The position numbers and the translations under genes were made by a program. A stretch of 64,000 nucleotides of DNA, from positions 124,291,896 through 124,355,895 of the forward strand of contig NC_071391.1 in NCBI RefSeq assembly GCF_022682495.2. Direction: 5' to 3'. Below the pieces are notes generated by a model. The model saw only the letters and a list, made by a program, of their open reading frames with translations. It did not search any database and was not told the DNA's origin. This DNA comes from Desmodus rotundus (taxonomy: Eukaryota > Chordata > Mammalia > Chiroptera > Phyllostomidae). This document shows positions 49,690-62,426 of the stretch, in pieces. How positions within the stretch are numbered: the first letter of the stretch is position 1; each line of letters starts with the position of its first letter.

Positions 49690-51840
49690 GTTGGAAAGAA
49701 TGATGCTCCACAGATAACATTATACTCAATAGTAAAAAGCTAGAAGCTTTCCCTCTAAAACCAGTAACAAGACAAGGATGCCCTCTCTCACCAGTTTAAT
49801 TCAACATAGCATTGGAAGACCTAGCCACAGCAATCAGACAAGAAAAAGAAATAAAGGGCATTCAATTGGAAAGAATAAAATAAAACTGTCACTATTTGCA
49901 GAAGACATGATACTACATATAGAAAACCCTAAAGACTCTACCGAAAAGATATTAGACCTAATAAATGAATTTAGGAAAGTTGCAGGATACAAAATTAATA
50001 TACAGAAATTGGTTATGCTTCTATATAATAACAATCAAGTAACAGAGAAATTAAGAAAATAATCCCATTTACAATTGAATCAAAAAGAATACCTGGAATA
50101 AATTCAACTAAGGTGAAAGATCTGTACTCTGAAAACTGTAAGATGCTGATGAAAGAAACTGAAGACAACACATAAAATGAAGGATATACCATGCTCATGA
50201 ATTAGAAGAATAAATATCATTAAAATGTCCATAACAGCCAAAGAAAATTATAGATTTCAACACAATCCTTATCAAAATACCAATGCCATTTTTCACAGGA
50301 CTAGATCAAATAACCCTAAAATTTATATGAAACCACAAAAGACTCTGACAAGCCAAAGCAACCTTGAGAAAAAAGAAGAAAGTTGAAGGTATTATGCTCC
50401 GGGATTTCCAGCCATACTACAAAGCTGTAGTAATCAAAACAATATGGTACTGGCACAAAAACAGATCCAGAAATAAACCCACAGTTACATGGTCAATTAA
50501 TCTAAAACAAAGGAGGCAAGAATATTCAATGGGGAAAAGACAGTTTCTTCAATACTTGGTGATAGGAAACCTGGACAGATACATGCAAAACAATAAAATA
50601 AAACCAGACCACCTTCTAATACTATATACAAAAATATATGCAAAATGAATTGAAGCCAAATGCAAATCCTGAACTCATAAAGGTCCTAGAAGAAAACACA
50701 GGTAGTAAACTCTTTGACATCAGTCTTAGTGATACTTTTTTTGATGTCTCCTTGAACAATGGCAACCAAAGTAAAAATAAATGGAATGAAATCAAACTAG
50801 AAAGTTTTTGCATAATGAATGAAACCATCAATAAAATGAAAAAGCAACCCACCGAATGGGAGAATATATTTGCAAATGATATTATCTGTTAAGATGTTAA
50901 CATACAACTCAATGTAAAAAAAATCTGATTAAGAAATGAGCAGAGAACATGAGTAAACATTTCTACAAAGAGGACATATAGATGGCTAACAAACACATGA
51001 GAAGACTCTCAGCATCACTAATCATCAGGGGAATGCAGATCAAAACCACAACGAGAGGTCACCTAACACTGGTCAGAATGGCCATCATCAAAAAGACAAT
51101 ACAAAACAAGTGTTGGTGGGACTGCAAATAGGTGCAGCCACTATGGAAAAAAGTACAGAGGTTCCTCAAAAAACTAAAGACAGAACTAGCATATGACCCA
51201 GCAACTCCATTTCTGAGTATTTATCTGAAGAAAACCAAAACACTACTTTGAAAAGATTTATGCACCCTTATGCTCACTACAGCACTGTTTGCACAGCCAG
51301 CACACGAAAGCACTCTAGGTCTTCGACGGGTGGATAAATGAAGACGTGGTATTTATGCACGCACAGACACACACAATGGAGTATTACTCAGCCATAAAGC
51401 AATGAAATCTTCCCATTTGTGGCGCCGTGGATGGACCTAGAGGGTATTATGCTAAGTGAAAAAAGTCAGAAAGATAAAGACAAATACCGTATGATCTGAC
51501 TCATGGAATCTAAGAAAACAAAACAGAAACAGACTCATAGATACAGAGAACAAACTGATGGTTGCCAGAGGGAAGTGGCTGGGGGTGGGAGGGTGAAAAG
51601 GGTGAATGGGATTAAGAAGTACCTACTTTCAGTTATAAAATAAATAAGCCACAGAGATGTAATGTACAGCATAGGAAATATAGTCAATATTATAATAACT
51701 TTGTACAGTGACAAATGGCTACTAGACACTGCGGTGATCACTTCGCAAGGTATATGAATGTCGAATCACTGTGTTGTACACATGAAACTAATATACTATT
51801 GTATGTCAACTGTACTTCAATAAAAAGTATTACATAAAAT
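49690..51840 (+). mobile_element. Older L1 3' half (ORF2 RT to 3' UTR), inactive
   Basis: From the ORF2 reverse-transcriptase region (accagtaacaagacaaggat, cagacaagaaaaagaaataa) to the 3' UTR tail at about 51836 (tgtacttcaataaaaag). Around 49900 the active-site segment reads [17 protein letters not shown], where L1 normally has F-A-D-D, so a key Asp is replaced. Many frame breaks. Confidence 0.88.
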
Positions 51841-53574
51841 TAAATTTAAAAAAGAATGACACAAAATTTCTCAAAACCCTGGCCAGGGCATGAACATGAA
51901 AAATAGGGAGCGAAGTAACACTGTCAAGTCTGCTCTCCAGTTTAGAAACTCAGGGCAAGACAAAGTCAGCTTGGGAACAGTCGGCAAAGCTCCAGGGCTT
52001 TTCACTAATACAGCAGAAAAAGTACCTAAGGGTTCAGCATTCAAGAGTGACAATCGTCTTTCAGACAGTTGGAAAGAACTCGAGAAAAACATTTGTTGGA
52101 ATAAATGGAATGTGCCTTGGCTTCTGTGGTCAAAATTTCTGGGACTCAGCTGAAACAAGATTCTGGCTTAAGACTTATATGGTTTTCATCACCCTATAAA
52201 CATTAACATTACTGATGCAGACCTGTCACTTGAAGTATTTTGCCCATATCCTCCACTGCGAGGAATTTTCTTTTCACCCATTCATCTCTAGTGACAAATT
52301 TGTGGCACTTACAAATTTAAAAGGCTGTCAAAATCTAATAATGAAATCTTGGGGGGGTCATGTGGGGGCACAGATCAGAAAGAACCAAAATTAATATCAG
52401 AGAATTTACTACATAGGTTAGGGGTCACAATGAGGTGAGTTTCTCTCTGCAGTGTGAAATCTACAGAGGCAATATCTTCCCAGAAGTAAAGAAAAAGTAG
52501 AAAAGAAAGGAGTACTAATCGAGCCATGCAACAAAGTTAGAAACACATTACAGAAACCAGTGTATAGACAGCAAAGAAAACCACACTGGCAGTGACTGAA
52601 ATCCATGCCAGGGCCCACACTTGTTTTAATAATGGCTATTAGTAAAAGTCAGACGTGCTTTCTAACTATTGATCACTCACTAGGAACATTTTCCATCTTC
52701 ACAGGGACTAAATGTGAAGGCTTGAATCCTACAACTTTTCTTCAGAAGTGTAACCAAAATGGAAAAATAGTTTTAAATGAAAAAGGACCAGAGCTTTTTC
52801 CCTTGCCTAAGCCTCTGTTGATGTACCTCCTACTCTTAAGCACAATGGCTAGGAGCACATTTAAGGCAAGGCCTTAGTCTGAGGTGTCGTGAAGGAGAGT
52901 CAGAGGAGGGAGCTGCGAGTTGGCACACTCACGCGGGGGGGACACACTTGGGTAGGGAGCTCATGAGTCAGGCATCACATCTAGGGAGGCTGTAGCCTGG
53001 GATATATCAAGAGATCGTACTGGACAAGACACGGGGCATTAACTCAAAGCCAGACTATAAAATAGGTGCCTCTGAGAGAGGTAAGAGTTAATATACCAAA
53101 GATTAACTCCCAGCAGGCTGAGTTCACACAAAAGGAGCTGGCCTTCAGCACAGCGTGCCATGGAAATAGCCCAGTGCTTGCGACAATCCGGAGGAAGCTG
53201 AGGTGGTGAAATCAGGTCACTGCTTCATAATGTCCTCTGCGCTGGCAAGTCCTGAGACCGCAGTCCTCCCTATCATGCCAGGGACGGGCTGGTGGTCCCC
53301 GACCACAAATGCTGAGGTGGCAGAGCAGGAGAGACAAGGAGCTCTGCCACACTCTCATCTCAACGGAATCTTTCAGCCCCTACTTACTCGTATATCAGGG
53401 GAAGGGCTGACCCTTCTTTAATCTTTAAACCTAAAACCTCACAGCCTGAGGACTGGAATTCTCTCCTCAAATCTGAGATCTTACCCTCAGAAATTCTTGT
53501 GTCCCGTCCCTGGTGCAAAAGGCTAGGAGGCACAGGGCCGGTGAGTGTGCCGGTCAGGTCATTCGGGCTTGTTT

Positions 53575-54005
53575 GCCGCACACCACTGTTCCGCTCCCAG
53601 TGCTGCTGTAACAAATTCCCACAAACTGGGTAGCTTAGAACAACAGAAATGGATTCTCTCACAGCGGAGGGCCCTAGAAATCCAAAATCAAGATGTCTGA
53701 AGGCGCTGAGGGGGAATCTGCTCCCTGCCTCTCTCCTAGCTGGCGGTGGAGCCGACAGTCCTCGGTGTTCCTGGGCTTGCAGCTACATCACGCCAACTCG
53801 ATCTCGTCTTCACACAGTGCTCTTCTTTCTCTGCGGGTCAGTCCTTCCTCTTCTTAAAGGACTCCAGCCACGGGATAAGGGTCCACTCTAATCCAGTACG
53901 ACCTCGTTTGAACTAATCATATCTATGAGGGCCCTATTTCCAAATGAGGCCACATTCTGTGTAGACACGAATTTGGGGGTGGGGCGGTGCACTATTCAAC
54001 CCAGT
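53575..54005 (-). mobile_element. MLT1-type LTR (ERVL-MaLR), antisense
   Basis: gctgctgtaacaaattccca, aacaacagaaatggattctc, ttcctgggcttgcagctac, ggccctatttccaaatgagg and ctattcaacccagtacac follow the MLT1 consensus in antisense order. Solo LTR; no internal sequence seen. Confidence 0.75.
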
Positions 54006-54339
54006 ACACCTCCAAACTCAACACAACCAACATCTTTAATATTTATTCCACCTATCCAGCCACATATCTATTCCACCTCCCCTCACCAAAGGAGAAAAGA
54101 ATTGTAGGGTTCTTCACTAAGGAAACTAAAAAGGCGCAGGTAAAAAGTGTTTTGAAATGTGCCATGCAGACATTCCCCCGTTGGAGAACGGTCATCGCTC
54201 TTCAAGAGATCACCATAAAGCGGTGAAACAAACTCTATCTGCGTAGACCAAAGCTCCGTTCAGCTTTGTTATGGTCAAGTTCTTAACTGGGAAGAGATCA
54301 CCAAAGCTCCTGTAAGAATCTGTAAGTTTCCATCCTAAG

Positions 54340-54990
54340 AGATACCAAGACAACAAATAGAAAAACAAAACAATAAAAAAAAAAGAGAGAGAGAAACAGA
54401 GATAGAGGGAAAATCCCTCTGCTTATAATTTTGGAAAATTAAAGAAAGTATTGTAGCTAAAAATATGAATAGAAAATAAGAACATACTATCATAAAAAAG
54501 GTAATTAGAGATGAAGAGAACATTTTTTAGAAATTAAAAATGATTATAAAATAGTCAAAATAAAATGATTAGAAGATAAAGTTGAGGGCTCCCCTAGAAT
54601 AACACAGACAACAGAAATCGAGACCTGCAAGTTTCAGGAAAGAAAGAAAGAGAGGTTCTCTCTAAGAGGTCCCATATCTACCCTAGTGGAGTTACAAGTA
54701 AAGAGCACAAGATATTTGCCAGAGCGGAAGGGCAGCTTCAGATTATAAACAAACAAGAAGTGACTAGCCCTATAAAAGAACAAAGACAAGCACCTAAAAC
54801 TTTCAGAGATGTAAAACACAGGTCACTCTCAAAGAAATGAAAATCAGATCACCACCAACAGCACCAGATGATACAAGACAACAGAACAGATGCAATAAAA
54901 TTGCTGGGAAAAATTATTTTCAACCTAAAACTTTACACCTAGGAAAACTATTATTCAAGTATAAGAGTAAAATACCTTCTCAACACAGAT
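54340..54990 (+). repeat. Possible old L1 fragment
   Basis: A-rich; caacagcaccagatgataca, caacctaaaactttacacct and aactattattcaagtataag resemble L1M ORF1-downstream sequence. Weak. Confidence 0.4.
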
Positions 54991-55470
54991 AAACTTAGAG
55001 CATTTACCTCTCACACACCTCCAAACGTTATCCTTAGTGGTAGAATTTTACTTAATTCCTTTTCTTCTTTTCTAACCTTCTGTGTACTACTACAGTGATA
55101 AATGGTTTGAATTTGTTTAATGAACACCCTTTCCCTACAGAGTTCAAAGCAGAGATTACTTCTGTAATTTTTCTTCTCTTTCCCATCACTTGTAAACAAT
55201 TTTAAAATGGCATGTCACATTTCCTAAATGCGATTCAAATATAAGAGTTAAGTGATTTCACCCTCATGAGATTATTAAAAATTTTGGAAAGCATATATTT
55301 TGTTGTTCCAAGTAGACACCAATTTTCTTACTCTAATCAGAATCCTCTGAATTGGTTTCTTTTGCCAAAAAAACCCCCCAAAAAAACCCAAAAACAAAAA
55401 ACAAAAAAACCACAAACAACCAAAAAGTAAAACAAAACATATTTGAGATAACTGGCATTAGGTATATCAG

Positions 55471-55697
55471 CCCTGACCAGTGTGGCTCAATTGGGCATTG
55501 TCCCACAAACCAAAAGGTCGCTGGTTCAATTCCCAGTCAGGGCACATGCCTGGGTTTCAGGTTCGATCCCTGGTTGGGGCACATACAAGAGGAAACAGAT
55601 TGATGTTTCTCTGTCACATCAATGTTTCCCTCCCTCTCTTTCTTCTTTCCTTCCCCTCTCTCTAAAAATAAATATATAAAATCTTTTTTAAAAAGCT
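55471..55697 (+). mobile_element. VES SINE, copy 8
   Basis: ccctgaccagtgtggctcaa head, two GGTTC(A/G)AT box B-like units, a paired ATGTTTC(T/C)C body and an AAATATATAAAATC tail. Exact 8-bp target duplication gtatatca at 55462-55469 and 55698-55705. Confidence 0.93.
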
Positions 55698-56169
55698 GTA
55701 TATCAAAGTATTTATGACATAACTTTGTTTTTATACACTTAGACAATTATTGCAAGGGTTACATTATATTCCTGAATATGGTACATAACAGGAACTGGGT
55801 ATATCAGAATTATATATTTGAAGTCAACGTAATTTTTTATTTATAAGAAATAGGTATACTATTTTTTAGTACAGAGAATAACACTTATGCCAAATTTCCA
55901 TGGGAAACACCAGTATTTCCTCTTTATATATTAGCACACAGTGTACAGTTGTACAATTGTAAACGGAAAATGAAATAACATAGTTTATTGTTTAATAAAA
56001 GTATAAAAATAATATCAAAACCGTATCTCCTTCATCTGTGACATGGATAAACAAGAACGGCAACTGCCATCGAGTTCTCTTCTTCAATAACATAAGCATC
56101 GTGGCTAAAGACTTCCAGTGATGCCAGAGTGTAAACATTTTACAGACAGCTTACCTATAAAATGCAAAG

Positions 56170-56400
56170 ACTTGGACTCCAAGTAGACCTAGCTTCAAAT
56201 CTTTGCTCTGCTATTAGCAGATTCTTGACCTTTTTGAGCTTCATTTGTTTCATTGATCAAATGCGGGGAAAGTAGCAACTAGCTTTAGAGAATGGTGAAA
56301 ATCACATCATATGATTAATTTAAGTTTTATTACAAGCCTGTCACATAAGGGCTCAACAAATGCTAATAGTTATGATCAGCATCACCACTACCACCATTAT
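56170..56400 (+). repeat. MIR fragment, sense
   Basis: agcttcaaatctttgctctg, ctattagcagattcttgacc and gggctcaacaaatgctaata follow the sense MIR consensus. Confidence 0.6.
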
Positions 56401-58029
56401 CATCTGCTGGATGAGCAAAACAAAACCCACGAAACAAAAACTGGAGTGAACCATTCTGCGATGGACTGAAGTACTCAGCATTAGGGACAGAGCTGTAGAA
56501 ATAAAACATCCGCATCTCAGAGGTCTGGGAGGTTGCACAAATTTATGGATCAGGCTAGGACTAAGAGAGAGATGGGTAGGGGTTGGCGGTACCCTGAAGA
56601 AGCTTGTACCCTCTCCTACGGGCATTCAAACTTCAATTACTTTTAAAGTTCCAGTGCTAGCCAAGCAAAACCCTGAGGGTAACTGTTTTCACCTCCTGAA
56701 CTAGGACCATTATTCAAGACCTCAAGCTGCCCTGAAAGAAATTAGAAAGCAGGATTCCTAGATTCCACTGTGTCACTGCTATTTCTCTAGGTCTCTAATT
56801 TAATAAATCTGTTTTTCTCCCAAAAACAAAAGTTACAAGTTTTAATTGTAGCCAATTAGGAAAATGCAGCAGGTGCATAAAGGAGAAGAAAATAATATAC
56901 ACAATCTTACCACTCCGGGGCAACTTTCTTTAGCTTTTAGGAATTTTTCCAGGCATATTTTTCTTCTGTAATTCAAATATGAATCTAGCTTTTTGACTGA
57001 ATATGAACATTTTACTTATGATTCTTTTGCAACTTAATATTAAATGATTGTAGATTATTCAAGTATATAGACACCCATTCTTTTTTACTGAATAGGTCTT
57101 TGCTTTCTCAGTTTTTAAATTATTATTGGTAACACTGTAAGAATAGGTTTATGCATAAGAATTTTAAATTAACTTGCTTCCTTAGGACATAAGCCCCCCA
57201 AAATAACTGGTCGAAATAAAAAAAGGCCATTTTCAGGTCCTTGATATATATTGTCGATCTGAACACTGCAATGACTATGTATCAACTGACATTCCCCCGG
57301 AAGGATAGAGGAATACCTTTTGTTGACTACTATGGGCCTATGCGTATTTTTAACACATATGTCAAATTAAAATCCCAAAATTGCTCTTCAAACATCATTA
57401 AAACAGGGAAATGAATTTAAACTCCTATTCAGTAAGTGATTTTGATTCTGAAAGTAATGCCAATACAACTTAAAACTTATATTATTTTTACTAATAATGG
57501 GTTGGAATATATCGATCCTCTGAAATCCTCTATGTTAATACAAATGGATATGCATGATTTGATGTCCATCATCTAAGTTATTTAGAAGCAAAACCATGGT
57601 GAGATATTGAAAGTCCAGGGATAATATTAAAATTGTCATTTAGCCATTTTTTTCAACCAACCTCGACCCTGGATTCCCATTTCAGAGCTGTAAGAATACA
57701 AATTAAAATGGTCTATCTCACAGAGACCGTAAGGGCCTGCTGCCCAGCACTAAGTCACACACTTGTGGGCACACTACAGAAAGTAAAGTCTACCTCTCCG
57801 CCTAAGAGTAAGGCAGCAACAACATGCCAGCCACAGTTAGTGCAAACTCGACAATCACCCTCAGCCAGCTACTGCAATTAAACTTGCACAGTGTGCGCAG
57901 GGCTTTGTCAGGGTGACCGGGATCTATCGTGGTTATCTGGCCCGGCCCGCTGTCTTTAGACAGGTGAAACTAGGCATCACATAAGATGATCAAGGGGTTA
58001 ATAATTTCTCAATAGATAGCATAAAACCA

Positions 58030-58062
58030 ATAAAATAAAATAAAATAAAATAAAATAAAATA
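58030..58062 (+). repeat. (TAAAA)n microsatellite
   Basis: About six and a half copies of the pentamer taaaa. Confidence 0.9.
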
Positions 58063-61000
58063 GGAAAAGAAAAGGAAAAAATGAAAAAAAAAACCCCCAC
58101 AGTTCTAAGATACTAAATTTTCTTATTCGTCTCATGAAGACTGTTATACAGAAATCAAATACAAGAACAGCTAGGTACTTGAAAAACTAAACATCATTAC
58201 CACTAGATAATGTTACAAATTGGTGCACGTTTGAAGCACTAATTACCAGTTAAGTTTGAAAAGAAGATGCTGAACTCAAAGTTCCTAAACAGCAGGATCA
58301 TATATTTTGTGATTCCCATGTTTTATAGCACACTGCCCTCAAAACTGGAGACACAATTATTTCTTGGGTAAATAACTGAAATTAATAAAATATATTTGCA
58401 TGGTATCATATGTAAAATATCGTCCAAAATATTTCCATATAATGAAGGAATCTATGAGTGTTAGTAGCAACATGTTTCCAAACATTTTAGATCCTATATA
58501 CTGGAAGCAAACGATTACATTATTCCTAAATTTTTGTGCTCTGTAACATACGAGCACACTGCAAAATAAGTTCATATATTGCAAAACAGGTTCTCAATCA
58601 GCACCATATCTTAAAATGAAGCACTGTCCTAGTTCATCAGATATTCAAGGAAGGGAACAAGAAAATGACTACATATGTCAATTAAAGCAATTATAGAACA
58701 GAAAGATGTTGGGATGAATATCCATCAAGTTAGTTTTAGAACACATAAGAAGCATCAGAGTTTTAGAGGGAAAAAAAGGCAAAAGTGCCCTATCTTGGCT
58801 GAGCAGCACTATTAAATTCAGATGCAGGGTTCTATTTAGTTTGGACAGGTCCCAGCCACAGAACAAAGTCAGTCTGTCTTAGTACCATAACTGAATTCTA
58901 CAAGTTAACAGCTTTTCATGAAAAGCTGCCATTTCAAAATGTCAATCAAATCTGAGCATAAGTGGGAACTCCTGCAGAAATAACCAGCTGCAGGTTTGAA
59001 AAACATTTTTCACTGAAAGTGGAAACACAAAAGATGTTTGAACGGGATCTCTTTTCATTCCTGTAACAGTAGACGGCCATTTTCACAACATCAAGGACAG
59101 AAAACAGAGGACAAAATTGCAAATAATGTCTTGAAAGGGCTATTTGCAGGGGTGATGACTGATTCAAGTTACAAATGACAGAATTATTGGCAAATGGGAA
59201 CTCATTAATATGAAATTGTTTGTTTCTCATTAACTGATCACAATTTTAGACTATTCTTTTAATTGCACTTGAATGATTAGGCCATACAGAATGAAACGTA
59301 GCCTCAAGTTTTGGCATTTATTTTCAAACTCTTTAAAGAAATTGATGATGGTATCACCTGATTTTAAGGAGGAGGGGTGGGATTCACCAACTATAGTTTA
59401 TGAACAAATAAAAAAGAAACATTATTTCGCTTTACAGAATGTCAAAGACAATAAAAATACTATGCATCAACATTGCATCTTTTTTCTGAGACAAAGTCCC
59501 TTGTAAGCAATGATATAATAAAGTGAAACTAGATAACAGAGTAGTAAACGTGATGTACTACATGAGGTTGTGTGGAGAGGAGACAGAGCTGAAGGAGCTG
59601 CACATGGGAAAATAGGACTCCGCAGATGTTCCGCCATGCTAGATCTCCGATGCATAAAATAGCAAAAGAGAGTAATCATAAAACAGCTCTTTTAAAATTG
59701 TTCACAACTTGAAGAAGGTGAAACAACACAAATATCCTCCAAACATTTTCCTTTTACAGCACACATTTCAAGAAATCTCTTTTTCATTTGTTAGCAACTG
59801 ATAGAACTTAATTCATAGAAATGATGACCCTCTTAACACCAGTGGAATTATCTGTGCACTGGAGATGAGATCAATAATGATTTTCTTTAGTAGAAATAAA
59901 AGGTAAAATGAAAACGGTAGTTTCTACCTATGAGGCACTACCTGTAACATAATGTTCTATTAGAAATTTTTTGGTTTCCACAGTTAACCAATTTTTATTT
60001 ATTTGGAAGACTTAGAGAACCTGTTTGAACCTTGTTTTGTTATATATATTTATTATACCTCATACTGTTGTCACTCAAATATAAAAACAAAAATGTAGTA
60101 TTTAGAAATTAGACTCCCACCCCCAAATAAATGCTACAAACTGTGCAAGCTGAAAAGTGTTGTCATATGGTATGGGACAATTCAGGGACACTACAGTCTG
60201 TCTTCTCTTATTTTTCAAAAAAAGGTCAATTCCTCTCATTTTCAGAATTTGGATTTTCTCTGTTCCACTGACACAAAATTAACAAACACTTGTCCCAAAT
60301 GCAGATTTAATTAATCTTAGTAGTTATGATGTAATCAAAATATTTATCTGAAGCCCAAACTGTGATTGTCTGGTTTCACATATCTTTATCTATCGCAGAA
60401 TTTCTCTTGGGTGCATAATTAACAACAGCAAAGCCTTCAAATGAGCACCTAATAATATTTGTGTACAAAATAAATAGATAAAATAAAGCTCACTAATCTC
60501 CCTTAACTGTCCAAAAGAGCCACATCTCACATTCAGCTATATACACCCATCACATTCTCCATTATAAAGAAAAACACTCTTCATCCTAATTTGAGTAAAT
60601 AAAGTCAGTTTTAATATATATGTTTTCAAATATGAAATGGTTAAGCCTTGGCACAAGAGCATCTTTTGCTTTATATGTTAAGACCTTTTCCCTTAGTACT
60701 GTAGCATGCATACATCTTCCTAAGAGAATAGCCAGTATTTAGTTCCAAATGCTTTTAATACTTGTGTTCAAACAGCTGTATGAGGTTGTAGAGCTTGTTT
60801 AAAAAAAAACTGGTGGTGAGGAGGGTAGGCATGAGTTGGTTACCAGTTGTCACCCAAAGATAACAGATACTTTTATTGGGGTATTACAAATGCAAATGGT
60901 GAGTGTGGGATAAACTGTATACTAGATTTGAGTCAGAATGTCGAAAGCTATCACACAAGGCATTCATCTGCGTTCCCTGTTTATGGGAATGAAATATGTA

Positions 61001-62002
61001 GTCATTTGAAGTCCACAATATGTATACTGTGTTTGTAATAACTGCAGATTTTACAAGCACATTATTCTTTCCATTAGGATTAAAACCTCACCGAATAGCA
61101 ATTTGTGAAAGAATTCTAGCAGGGCCCAGAGCCCAGAACTCTGACCTCTGATGAGATGCTTGGCAGCAACAAACTCTGGGTCTAGGCAAAACATCTGGTT
61201 TGAGTTAGACTTCCTGAAAAAATAGCCTCTGTACTGGGGAAACTGGTATTCACTCAGCTTTGTATATATACTTTGACTGACTTCAACACTGCTATAGAAA
61301 AAAAAGAAGGAGAAAAAGAAAAGAAAGACTCCACTAGAATGCCTGTCAATCATGACAGACTCCTTGGTGGCCTCTCTAGAATTAAGCCCTCTCATTAGCT
61401 AGAACAGTCTTTCCTCCCGTATTCCTTATTTTTCCACATGATAGCATATGAAATATACAGTAACTTCAACCTGAATCTAAGTTTGTTACTAGCAAACACA
61501 ACAATACATTATTTTTCTTTTAAGCATTCCAAGGAAGGAATCACCAGTTAATTTTAACTTCATTCTGGTTACATATAAGGAGGGGAAAAAGATACAACAA
61601 TCATGTTTTGAGGGTTCCTATAAATTTGGTAAGTGTTAAAACTCAAAAATTAAATAGTTTCTAACTGTTCCTTTCCTCTTCAAATGGTAAGATTTACAGG
61701 TAGCAGCAGTATTTATCGGGAAGAGGTCCTTTTGAGTTTTTGCAAATTTCATAAAAATCACAATTCAAAAATTATTCCTCTAATATGTATACCAGAGGAA
61801 AAAATGCTCTGGACTCGTATGCAGACACGAAACACAATCTGGAGACAGGTCATGATTTACAGGTTCTCCTGCCCATTTTCATCCTCTGATTAGCAGGTTT
61901 AGTAGAATAAATGTGGAGATCCACCCACTGCAATCAGCGTAAATCTCTAGTTCGTTCAAACCCATCAAAGAGAACCATGAAATTACTTCGCATTCTTATA
62001 TA

Positions 62003-62132
62003 CGGGGGGTGGGCAAAAAGTAGACTTACACTTGTAATACAAATAGCCAGCACAATAATGAATGAATAGTAATACGAGAATGAGCTCGGTTTCGCATTCT
62101 TACAGCCTAAGCCTACTTTTTGCCCACTGCTG
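62003..62132 (+). mobile_element. Mariner-like MITE, 130 bp
   Basis: Inverted termini share GTGGGCAAAAAGTAG(A/G)CTTA (left half starts about 62009, right half read as reverse complement). TA dinucleotides sit on both sides (62001-62002, 62133-62134). No coding capacity. Confidence 0.85.
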
Positions 62133-62411
62133 TACGCACACAGTCGTGAAGCGCGGTTCTCACATGAGAGACTGAAGACAGCCCAGAACTCTGAATGGTG
62201 CTGCCAAGGAAAGGGGCAATATGCAGGTGAGCTGTTTTCTACAACCAAAGGTTAACACACGGGCCCAACGGAAGCACAAAAGCAGGGTGGCCCAATGCAG
62301 TATTCCATACCTTGACTGTGATTTGATTTGAGATTCTAGTATAAAAGCACAAACATAACCTAATTTATCCCACTGTCAATGTGTAAGATTAAAGCTATGT
62401 GGTATAATGAC

Positions 62412-62426
62412 GGGGGGGGGGGGGGG
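62412..62426 (+). repeat. Poly-G tract (G15)
   Basis: Fifteen consecutive G's followed by C and GGG. Confidence 0.9.

Noticed and set aside
61051..61395. 114-codon minus-strand open frame that could be an upstream SRBD1 exon
   Set aside because: Does not resemble any SRBD1 segment expected upstream of the HDV motif; includes a Phe run from a simple A/T-rich tract.
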